64,000 bases of DNA from an uncultured Bacteroidales bacterium (lineage in GTDB: Bacteria > Bacteroidota > Bacteroidia > Bacteroidales > Paludibacteraceae): positions 186,001 to 250,000 of the forward strand of contig CAKVEC010000001.1 in assembly GCA_934728255.1 (NCBI GenBank), written 5' to 3'. The notes beneath the pieces were generated by a model. It was not told where the DNA came from. It worked only from the letters and a program-made list of their open reading frames with translations, and made no database searches. The translations under genes were made by a program, and so were the position numbers. The stretch's first letter is position 1; every line of letters starts with the position of its first letter. Shown in pieces: positions 35,232 to 41,977 of the stretch.

Positions 35232-36452
35232 ATGAAAATGGTAAATCAAATCCCCGTGTTGCTGCTTACGGGTTATTTAGGCAGCGGTAAGACTACGCTT
35301 CTCAACCGGATTCTTACCAACCGCAAGGGTATCCGCTTTGCGGTAATTGTGAATGATATAGGTGAGGTGAATATCGATGCCTCCCTTATCCAGCAGGGTG
35401 GGGTGGTCAGTCAGAAAGACGACAGTCTGGTGGCTTTGCAGAACGGTTGTATCTGCTGTACGCTCAAGATGGATTTGGTGCAGCAACTCCATGACCTTGT
35501 CTCGCAAAACCAGTTCGATTATATCGTTATCGAGGCTTCGGGTATCTGCGAGCCTGCACCGATAGCCCAGACGCTCTGTTCCTATCCGCAGATGGTGCCG
35601 ATGTTTGCCAAAGACGGGGTGCCGGTACTTGATTGTATCGTTACCGTGGTGGACGCGCTCCGTATGCGGGATGAGTTTGCTTCAGGCGAAGACCTCAACC
35701 GCAAGGACATAGGCGAAGAAGACCTCGCTTCGCTGGTTATTCAGCAGATCGAGTTCTGCAATATCATTTTGCTCAACAAGTCGAGCGAGGTATCGAAGGA
35801 GGATTTGGAGCATATCCGTGCCATCATTCGTGCCATTCAGCCCAAGGCGGAGATTATCGACTGCGACTATTGCGATGTGGATTTCGACAAGATACTCAAT
35901 ACCAAGATGTTCAATTTTGACGCAGTGGCAACTTCCGCTACGTGGATTCAGGAGGTGGAAGATGCTCATCACGACGATGACGATGATGATGACCACGACC
36001 ACGAGCACGACGAGCATGAGCATCACGAGCATCATCACGACCACGATCACCATCATCACCACGATGACGACGAGGGCGAAGTTGAGGAGTATGGTATCTC
36101 CACCTTCGTCTATTATGCCCGCCGTCCGTTCAACCTCGGGCTATTTGACGAGTTCGTGGCATCCAAATGGCCGAAGAATGTGATTCGTGCGAAGGGTATG
36201 TGCTATTTCTCCGACGAGTACGATATGTGCTACCTGTTCGAGCAGGCGGGGCGTCAGTTCAACCTAAAGAAAGCGGGAGAGTGGTTCGCTACGATGCCGC
36301 AGGACGAGTTGGAAGCCCTCAAAGCGCAAGATGCACAACTGCGCCACGACTGGGACGACCAATACGGCGACCGTATGCAGAAATTAGTTTTCATAGGTCA
36401 GCACCTTGACAAGAAAGCCATTACAGAGGCCTTGGACGCCTGCTTGGACTAA
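35232..36452 (+). CDS. CobW/COG0523 GTPase with a His-rich insert
   Basis: This G3E-family P-loop GTPase (406 residues) is probably a metallochaperone, most likely for zinc. The P-loop is GYLGSGKTT at residues 14-22. The metal-binding CxCC motif is NGCICC (Cys73, Cys75, Cys76), followed by the EASGICEPAPI switch region. An unusually long linker near residues 244-282 is made almost only of His, Asp and Glu (about 17 His) and would bind divalent metal. The C-terminal CobW domain begins near 285. No Zur-like operator was recognised, so the metal assignment is inference. Confidence 0.88.
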   Translation: MKMVNQIPVLLLTGYLGSGKTTLLNRILTNRKGIRFAVIVNDIGEVNIDASLIQQGGVVSQKDDSLVALQNGCICCTLKMDLVQQLHDLVSQNQFDYIVIEASGICEPAPIAQTLCSYPQMVPMFAKDGVPVLDCIVTVVDALRMRDEFASGEDLNRKDIGEEDLASLVIQQIEFCNIILLNKSSEVSKEDLEHIRAIIRAIQPKAEIIDCDYCDVDFDKILNTKMFNFDAVATSATWIQEVEDAHHDDDDDDDHDHEHDEHEHHEHHHDHDHHHHHDDDEGEVEEYGISTFVYYARRPFNLGLFDEFVASKWPKNVIRAKGMCYFSDEYDMCYLFEQAGRQFNLKKAGEWFATMPQDELEALKAQDAQLRHDWDDQYGDRMQKLVFIGQHLDKKAITEALDACLD

Positions 36453-36473
36453 AACTGCGATGTAATTAACTTT

Positions 36474-36511
36474 CGGGCGATTCTGCGTTTGCAGAGTCGC
36501 CCGTAGTTTTT
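36474..36511. terminator. Intrinsic terminator between cobW-like gene and mutY
   Basis: CGGGCGATTCTGC pairs with GCAGAGTCGCCCG around a GTTT loop, with one G-U pair, followed by TAGTTTTTA. The genes on either side are convergent. Confidence 0.8.
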
Positions 36512-37559
36512 ATATATGCAGTTTCTCCAAAGCCCGCAGGGTGAGGCGTGATAGGGCGTATTGGTCGAGGTCGGCAAGCGGTACCGCCTGTGTCTCTGAC
36601 AGTGCAGGCAGCATCGGAACGCGGCAGCAGAAGAAACGCGCGTGCAGGCGTTGGTGGCTGAGGATATGTGTGAAATCAAGCGTCAGGAAATCCGCAGTGT
36701 GCAGTACCTCCGTGGCTTCCTTGTGGTCGAACATGTGGTCGGCTTCCATAAGCGGGAACTCATAGAGATGCTGCCAGATGTCTTTCCCCGTGCGTTGGCG
36801 GAGCAGGGTGGAAGAACCGTCTATATATATAAGGTAGTTGAGATACCGGTCGTGCAGTTCGGGACGCGGCTTGCGCACGGGCAGCAGCGGGGCGGTACCG
36901 TGTGCATGGGCTTGGCAGAATATACCAAGCGGGCATTGCGGGCAAGATTGTTCCCCGCTGCCAAGGAGCGTAAGCGAAGGGGTGCAGTAGAGGGCACCGA
37001 ACTCCATAATCGCCGAGTTGAACAGCCGTGCATTTTCGCGGTCAAGCAAGTCGTCTATCAGGGTGTGGAAATGCTTCTTTCCCGCAGAGGTGTCGAAAGG
37101 CGTATCGCAGTCAAAGAGACGTGCTACAACCCGATAGACGTTTCCGTCCATAGCGGGGTATGGCAGGTTGTAGGCAAACGAGGCGATGGCTCCTGCCGTA
37201 TAGTCACCGATACCGGGCAGCAGGCGTATCTGCTCAAAGGTGGAAGGAAAAGGCAGCCAGCCCTGTTTGACAATCATCTGTGCCGCTTTGTGCAGGTTGC
37301 GTGCGCGTGAGTAGTAGCCGAGCCCCTGCCAATAGCGCAGCACCTCGTCTTCGTGCGCTGCGGCAAGGGCGGAGACATCCGGAAAACGCTCCACAAAACG
37401 GAGATAATACTCCATGCCCTGCACCACACGTGTCTGCTGGAGGATAATCTCCGAAATCCAGATCTTGTACGGGTCGTCGGTTTCCCGCCACGGCAGCACG
37501 CGTTGGTTCTGCTCATACCACCGGTACAGTGCCCGATGCAGTTGAGAAACAGTGTTCAT
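36510..37559 (-). CDS. mutY: A/G-specific adenine glycosylase
   Basis: MutY removes adenine mispaired with 8-oxoguanine. The 349-residue protein has the catalytic motif SEIILQQTRV, the helix-hairpin-helix LPGIGDYTAGAI and the Asp of PAMDGNVYRV. The Fe-S cluster cysteines are Cys192, Cys206, Cys209 and Cys215, and the first gap (13 residues) is longer than the usual 6. A C-terminal NUDIX-like domain starts near residue 235. A promoter box at 37582-37589 lies inside the end of the upstream small gene, and the start codon overlaps that gene's stop (ATGA). Confidence 0.93.
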   Translation of the reverse strand: MNTVSQLHRALYRWYEQNQRVLPWRETDDPYKIWISEIILQQTRVVQGMEYYLRFVERFPDVSALAAAHEDEVLRYWQGLGYYSRARNLHKAAQMIVKQGWLPFPSTFEQIRLLPGIGDYTAGAIASFAYNLPYPAMDGNVYRVVARLFDCDTPFDTSAGKKHFHTLIDDLLDRENARLFNSAIMEFGALYCTPSLTLLGSGEQSCPQCPLGIFCQAHAHGTAPLLPVRKPRPELHDRYLNYLIYIDGSSTLLRQRTGKDIWQHLYEFPLMEADHMFDHKEATEVLHTADFLTLDFTHILSHQRLHARFFCCRVPMLPALSETQAVPLADLDQYALSRLTLRALEKLHI

Positions 37560-37870
37560 TGGTTGATAAGTTGGGCTATGACAAAGTTACGGAGGATTTT
37601 GTAACGTGCCGGGGCAGGTTGTTGCTCGAAGAGCGATTGCCAGTAGGCGCGGCGTAGTGGATCAGCCAATTCTGTTTTGACGGTAAGGACGGATTGTTGA
37701 AACCGAGAGCGGTTGGCACGTTGGTTGTCGGTCGTTTTGGCAGGGTTCTGGCGTTTGGGGTAGTTGGATACGACGGTTTTACCAAGGCGTTTGGCGCAAT
37801 AGGTCTCGCTATCGTTAGCAAGTCTGCCATGAAGTCCGGAAATGGGAAATTCTAAATCTGCTTTTGCCAT
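37556..37870 (-). CDS. Small conserved hypothetical protein
   Basis: The product is 104 residues, basic and with no signal peptide. It resembles a group of small Bacteroidota proteins with a GxxGxxxxxxxYxKRxGKTVV-type N-terminus followed by an NQxANRxRFQQ helix and an LRRAYWQ segment (seen here as LANDSETYCAKRLGKTVVSN and RANRSRFQQ). Their function is unknown to me. It is translationally coupled to mutY by a 4-base overlap. Confidence 0.65.
   Translation of the reverse strand: MAKADLEFPISGLHGRLANDSETYCAKRLGKTVVSNYPKRQNPAKTTDNQRANRSRFQQSVLTVKTELADPLRRAYWQSLFEQQPAPARYKILRNFVIAQLINQ
37582..37589 (-). promoter_or_regulatory. Internal promoter -7 box for mutY
   Basis: TAACTTTG on the minus strand lies 23 bases upstream of the mutY ATG, within the coding region of the preceding small gene. 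Confidence 0.45.
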
Positions 37871-37899
37871 AATATGAAATGTATAAAGTGTATATTTTT

Positions 37900-38013
37900 A
37901 TTGTATAATCTGCATAAAAAGGAGGCTTAATCTCCCTGCAAGCACCGCTGCTTTCTACGTCCTTTCTACGTCCTTTCCACGTAATTGAAAGCCTAATGCA
38001 TACTTATGCATAA
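37900..38013. repeat. Dispersed intergenic element, copy J, with an 11-bp array
   Basis: Copy J has the same orientation as copy D. The core is CTTTCTACGTC, CTTTCTACGTC and CTTTCCACGTA at 37951-37983, flanked by CTGCATAAAAAGGAGGCT on the left and TATGCATAAT on the right. It is part of the 607-bp divergent spacer 37871-38477, which also holds a 7-bp array, a G-rich inverted repeat and the hup promoter. Confidence 0.78.
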
Positions 38014-38014
38014 T

Positions 38015-38049
38015 AGAACAAAGAACATAGAACAAAGAACAAAGAATAG
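38015..38049. repeat. 7-bp-period tandem array
   Basis: Five units in phase read AGAACAA, AGAACAT, AGAACAA, AGAACAA and AGAATAG. It directly follows element copy J and is not next to a start codon. Confidence 0.75.
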
Positions 38050-38152
38050 TGCATGTTTCTGTATGCAAAGATACAACAAAAAAGGCGGAAATGCAATAGG
38101 CGTGAGAAGAATTGCGCATTATTGGGAATGTAGTCCCAGTGGTATATTTTAA

Positions 38153-38254
38153 GGTAGGGTAGGTGGGGTAGGGTAAGTACTTATTTTATTATATATGTGT
38201 GTGTGTATGTGTATATAGTTTGTATTCTTATCTACCCTACCCACCCGCCCTACC
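38153..38254. repeat. G-rich inverted repeat with an AT/GT-rich loop
   Basis: The left arm at 38153-38175 is GGTAGGGTAGG plus TGGGGTAGGGTA. The right arm at 38232-38254 (CTACCCTACCC plus ACCCGCCCTACC) is nearly its reverse complement. The 56-base loop contains a TGTGTGTGT tract. The left arm has five runs of two to four G and could form a G-quadruplex. Confidence 0.7.
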
Positions 38255-38395
38255 AGCCTTGCTTGTCGGTGTGTATGAAGTGTAGTGCGTCTGTATTGAA
38301 AATCAGAGACTTGTTTGTGTGTAAAAATCGGGGCTTTTTTTGCTTGCAGAATGAATTTTTTTGAAGAAAAACTTTTGTAAATCAATTTTTTATCG

Positions 38396-38403
38396 TACCT
38401 TTG
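38396..38403 (+). promoter_or_regulatory. Promoter -7 box of hup
   Basis: TACCTTTG matches the consensus. A TTG lies about 20 bases upstream and the start codon 75 bases downstream. Confidence 0.7.
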
Positions 38404-38425
38404 CAAAGTTTTTCGCCGCTTTCTC

Positions 38426-38473
38426 TATAGAAATATAGAAAATAGAGATATAGAAATATAGAAAAATATATAG
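38426..38473. repeat. 8-bp-period AT-rich repeat abutting the hup start
   Basis: TATAGAAA recurs four times with a one-base-short unit in the middle (ATAGAGA). The tract ends four bases before the hup ATG and lies in its 5' leader. Confidence 0.7.
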
Positions 38474-38477
38474 AATT

Positions 38478-38750
38478 ATGACTAAAGCAGAACTCATTAC
38501 TAACATTGCTATCCAAACGGGTTATGACAAGACCTCTATCGGCGTTGTTGTAGAATCCGTAATGGAGAACATCAAAAAAGCCGTTGCATCGGGAGATAAT
38601 GTGTATCTCCGTGGTTTCGGCAGTTTCACCACCAAGACTCGTGCCAAGAAGATCGCACGCAACATCTCGAAGAATACTTCCATTGAGGTACCGGAGCATA
38701 AGATCCCCGCATTCAAGGCTTCGAACGAATTTAAGAAACAACTCCTCTAA
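38478..38750 (+). CDS. hup: HU-family DNA-binding protein
   Basis: This is a 90-residue nucleoid protein of the HU/IHF fold. The N-terminal helices (MTKAELITNIAIQTGYDKTS) are followed by the beta-arm motif VYLRGFGSFTTKTRAKKIARN, and the C-terminal helix is PAFKASNEFKKQL. It has a strong promoter and an 8-bp repeat leader. A 29-residue basic protein gene starts 37 bases downstream. Confidence 0.95.
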   Translation: MTKAELITNIAIQTGYDKTSIGVVVESVMENIKKAVASGDNVYLRGFGSFTTKTRAKKIARNISKNTSIEVPEHKIPAFKASNEFKKQLL

Positions 38751-38787
38751 CAGGGAATAATATAATAACTATTTAATAATTACAATT

Positions 38788-38877
38788 ATGCCAAACGGAA
38801 AGAAGCATAAGAGACATAAGATGTCTACCCACAAACGTAAAAAACGTTTGCGCAAGAATCGTCATAAGCACAAGTAA
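38788..38877 (+). CDS. AURKAIP1/COX24-type basic micro-protein
   Basis: A 29-residue ORF encodes MPNGKKHKRHKMSTHKRKKR followed by LRKNRHKHK. About two thirds of the residues are Lys, Arg or His. This matches the conserved Bacteroidota micro-protein annotated as AURKAIP1/COX24 domain (DUF1713), a relative of a mitochondrial small-subunit ribosomal protein, so a ribosomal role is likely by family. It sits between hup and the RNase G gene and is easy to miss because of its size. Confidence 0.85.
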   Translation: MPNGKKHKRHKMSTHKRKKRLRKNRHKHK

Positions 38878-38969
38878 GACGATTCCGTTTTTAACCTGCT
38901 TTGTGGCTTGAGACACGTTTGGGCGCAAATGTGTTGCCACAAAGCATTTTTATTTTATTGAGAACCATT

Positions 38970-40910
38970 ATGAAAAGCGAATTGATTGTGGACGTACAGC
39001 CACAGGAGATTGCTATCGCCCTCACGGAAGACGACCGCCTGCAAGAGGTGAGTCGCGAACAACGCAACAAGGATAATTTCTCGGTGGGAAATATCTATTA
39101 TGGTCGCGTAAAAAAAGTGATGCCGGCGCTCAATGCAGTCTTTGTGGATGTAGGTTATGAGAAAGAGGCTTTTCTCCATTATTTGGATTTAGGTTCACAG
39201 TTTCGAACGCTGCAAAGTTATGTAACCAAGGCGGTTTCCGACCGCCGGCGTGTACCTCAGTTGCAACGCACGCCACGCTTGCCGGAAGTGGGCAAGTCGG
39301 GCAACATAAGCGATGTACTCAAAGTGGGCGATCCTGTATTGGTGCAGGTCAGCAAAGAGCCGATCAATACAAAGGGACCGCGACTGACTGCCGAAATCAG
39401 CATTGCCGGACGCAATATGGTACTGATACCGCTTGCCGACGGGGTGATGGTCAGCCAGAAGATCAAACGTGAGTCGGAACGCTCCCGCTTGAAACAACTG
39501 ATCACCTCTATCAAACCGCAAGGGTTCGGTGTGATCGTACGCACGGTGGCGGAAGACAAACGTGTGGCGGAGTTGGATAGTGAATTGCGCCTGCTGGTGC
39601 AACGCTGGGAAGACACCGTCAAGTCTCTGCAACAGAAAGAGCCTGTCAGTCTGGTCAGCGAAGAACTCGGGCGTACCATAGGTGTGATACGCGATGTGTT
39701 CTCGCCGGATTTTACGACTATCCAGGTCAACGACAAAGCGATATACGAAGAGGTGCGCCAGTACGTGGAACTGATTGCTCCCGACTGCGCAAAGATCGTC
39801 AAATTGTACGAGGGCACGCAGCCGATATTTGACAAGTTCGATATTACGCGTCAGATGAAGACCGGACTCGGACGGGTGGTGGGCTTCAAGCACGGCGGGT
39901 ATCTGATTATCGACCGCACGGAGGCGCTGTTCTCTATAGATGTCAACTCGGGCAGCAAGAAACTGTATGAAGACCAGGAGGAAAATGCGTTCCAATTCAA
40001 TATGCTTGCTGCAGAAGAACTGGTACACCAACTCCGGCTTCGGGACATCGGTGGAATCATCATTGTCGATTTCATCGATATGGACTCCAAAGAGCACCAG
40101 CAGCAGTTGTACGACTATGTACGCAAACTGATGTCGCACGATCGTGCGAAACACAACGTGCTGCCGCTCAGCAAGTTCGGACTGATGCAAATCACCCGCC
40201 AGCGCGTGCGCCCCGCGGTAGAGGTGGATGTGATGGAAGTTTGTCCGACCTGTATGGGCAAAGGCAAGATACAGCCCTCCATACTCTTTACCGACCGGGT
40301 GGAGGAGGAGATAGGGCACTACTATGAGCATTACGGCAAAGGCTTGCGCCTGCATCTGCACCCGTATGTCTATTCGTACGTGTGCCGCGGGTGGTTCAAC
40401 AGCCTGAAATGCCAATGGCGCCGCAAGTACGGTGTGCGTGTGGTGGAAAACCAAAGTCTGGGTATGTTGGAGATGCGTTTCTATGATGCGAAAGGCAATA
40501 TCCTGAAGCATCAGGAAGAACCGCAGGAGCAGCAGCCTAAGGAGCAACCCAAGGCACAGGCAAAGAAAGAGCCTGCCAAGGTCGAACAGCCCAAGGTGCA
40601 GCAACCGGCGGAACAGAAAGTGCAACCCGCGAAGAAGCAACCCAAGGCAAAACAGCCCAAGAAGGAAACGCCAAAGGCAGAGCCGACCAAGCAGGAGAAG
40701 CCTGCAGAGAATGTGCAGACGGCACAGCAGCCCGCAAGGGCGAAGAAAACGAAAGCGCAACCGGCTCCCCAAACCAAGCAGCCCAAAGTGCCCAAGGCGC
40801 AGCCTGCTAAAGAAACGGCGGCGCAACCGCTGCAAGAGACCGCATTGTCTTCATGGCCTGCGGCGCAGCCCGCTCAGGAGTCCGCTAATCCAAACGAGGA
40901 AAGCAAGTAA
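38970..40910 (+). CDS. rng: Ribonuclease E/G family protein with a long disordered tail
   Basis: This endoribonuclease processes rRNA and mRNA. The start is ATG 38970 (MKSELIVDV, the family N-terminus), giving 646 residues. The N-terminal S1 domain spans about 35-125. The catalytic Asp324 (SIDVNSGS) and Asp367 (IVDFIDMD) are present, as is the Zn-link CPTC at Cys425/Cys428. From about residue 515 the protein continues as a ~130-residue Pro/Lys/Gln/Ala-rich tail with repeated QPK and PAK steps. Typical RNase G (about 490-520 residues) lacks this tail. Closed by a terminator at 40914-40952. Confidence 0.93.
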   Translation: MKSELIVDVQPQEIAIALTEDDRLQEVSREQRNKDNFSVGNIYYGRVKKVMPALNAVFVDVGYEKEAFLHYLDLGSQFRTLQSYVTKAVSDRRRVPQLQRTPRLPEVGKSGNISDVLKVGDPVLVQVSKEPINTKGPRLTAEISIAGRNMVLIPLADGVMVSQKIKRESERSRLKQLITSIKPQGFGVIVRTVAEDKRVAELDSELRLLVQRWEDTVKSLQQKEPVSLVSEELGRTIGVIRDVFSPDFTTIQVNDKAIYEEVRQYVELIAPDCAKIVKLYEGTQPIFDKFDITRQMKTGLGRVVGFKHGGYLIIDRTEALFSIDVNSGSKKLYEDQEENAFQFNMLAAEELVHQLRLRDIGGIIIVDFIDMDSKEHQQQLYDYVRKLMSHDRAKHNVLPLSKFGLMQITRQRVRPAVEVDVMEVCPTCMGKGKIQPSILFTDRVEEEIGHYYEHYGKGLRLHLHPYVYSYVCRGWFNSLKCQWRRKYGVRVVENQSLGMLEMRFYDAKGNILKHQEEPQEQQPKEQPKAQAKKEPAKVEQPKVQQPAEQKVQPAKKQPKAKQPKKETPKAEPTKQEKPAENVQTAQQPARAKKTKAQPAPQTKQPKVPKAQPAKETAAQPLQETALSSWPAAQPAQESANPNEESK

Positions 40911-40913
40911 ACA

Positions 40914-40952
40914 AAAAGAGAGATTCCCCTCAAAAGGAGTCTCTCTTTTTTT
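40914..40952 (+). terminator. Intrinsic terminator of rng
   Basis: AAAGAGAGATTCCCCT pairs imperfectly with AGGAGTCTCTCTTT across a short loop, followed by a T run. Confidence 0.8.
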
Positions 40953-41018
40953 GTAATTGTTTTGCTGCATATCGTTATTTTTTAGCGGAAAACACTTGTG
41001 TATATCAGAAAAAAACAG

Positions 41019-41026
41019 TAATTTTG
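41019..41026 (+). promoter_or_regulatory. Promoter -7 box of the DUF177-rpmF operon
   Basis: TAATTTTG matches the consensus and lies 17 bases before the ATG at 41043, so the leader is about ten bases. Confidence 0.6.
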
Positions 41027-41042
41027 CAGTCGATTTTGCACT

Positions 41043-41486
41043 ATGGGTGAGCAGAAAAGTCATATTGTTGATCTCTCTACGTTGGATGTAGGGCACTATG
41101 AGTTTGATTATCAGTTGGATAATACTTATTTTGCCACGATAGAGAAAACCGAATTGCTGGGTGGACAAGTATCTGTCAAAGCGGTGTTGGATCTGCGTGA
41201 GACGGATTTCGACTTGACGATGGGCGTAAAGGGAATAGTGCAAGTAACGTGCGACCGTTGCCTTGATCCGATGGATATACAGGTGGATGTAGAGGAGAAA
41301 GTGAATTTGGAGGATGAAGGCGAAGAATCGGTGGAGAAAGTGAAAACCATCGATTTGAATTGGCTCGCTTATGAAATGATAGTAGTGAATCTTCCGTTGG
41401 TACATAGTCACCAACCCGGTGGTTGCAATCCGCAAATGGATGCACTTCTCCAAGACCACCTTTGTACTGAACCGGAGGATGAATAG
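41043..41486 (+). CDS. yceD: DUF177/YceD family protein
   Basis: The 147-residue protein belongs to the YceD family, which is linked to 23S rRNA metabolism and usually encoded just before rpmF. The family motif VTCDRCLDPM and a second Cys in PGGCNPQ are present and could bind metal. It is followed by rpmF after 108 bases. The plsX-fabH genes that often complete this cluster are not here. Confidence 0.9.
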   Translation: MGEQKSHIVDLSTLDVGHYEFDYQLDNTYFATIEKTELLGGQVSVKAVLDLRETDFDLTMGVKGIVQVTCDRCLDPMDIQVDVEEKVNLEDEGEESVEKVKTIDLNWLAYEMIVVNLPLVHSHQPGGCNPQMDALLQDHLCTEPEDE

Positions 41487-41594
41487 ACAATAGAAGACGG
41501 AGAGGTGGAGTAACCGGCGGGTCGTTCTGCGTGGCTCGGGTGATGACACTGCACCGTTGTATTTTTTGACTTATTAAATAAAAGAAAAACTGAT

Positions 41595-41780
41595 ATGGCA
41601 CATCCTAAAAGAAGACAATCGCACACCAGACAAGCGAAACGTCGTACGCATGACGTACTGAAAGTACCCGCATTGGCAATCTGCCCGAACTGCGGTGCTC
41701 ACTACATTTATCACACTGTATGCCCGAGTTGTGGCTACTATCGTGGTAAACTCGCTATCGAGAAGGCTGCAGAGGCTTAA
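41595..41780 (+). CDS. rpmF: 50S ribosomal protein L32
   Basis: The 61-residue protein begins MAHPKRRQSHTRQAKRRTHD. Its zinc ribbon cysteines are in CPNCGA and CPSCGY, as in the zinc-binding form of bL32. It is co-directional with yceD. The 108-base gap between them includes a GC-rich stretch but no obvious promoter. Confidence 0.97.
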   Translation: MAHPKRRQSHTRQAKRRTHDVLKVPALAICPNCGAHYIYHTVCPSCGYYRGKLAIEKAAEA

Positions 41781-41808
41781 TCGCCTGTCATAAAATCAGG
41801 TGATCACC

Positions 41809-41959
41809 TTAGGCTCCGGGTGAAAGGCTCGGAGCCTAAATTTGATTTAGTACCTTGTAATTCGATAAGAACCAACCGGTAGAAAAACCTAAAACGTAAA
41901 CGATAGATATTCTCGCGCGGGAGCGCGGGTGTGGCTCGAGAGAGTCACCTGTTTTTTTA
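41809..41959 (+). promoter_or_regulatory. Hairpins between rpmF and the pseudouridine synthase gene
   Basis: TTAGGCTCCG (41809-41818) pairs with CGGAGCCTAA (41830-41839). Further on, GCGC arms at 41915-41926 and a GGTG..CTC/GAG..CACC hairpin are followed by a seven-T run at 41952-41958, ending 19 bases before the next ATG. These may be terminators of rpmF or an attenuator. Confidence 0.45.
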
Positions 41960-41977
41960 ACCTATACAAAAAAGATT

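Noticed and set aside
38153..38254. Insertion-sequence terminal inverted repeats
   Set aside because: The arms are only 56 bases apart with no transposase and no target duplication seen.
39195..40835. Long minus-strand frame opposite rng
   Set aside because: Leu/Arg-rich shadow of the RNase gene and its low-complexity tail.
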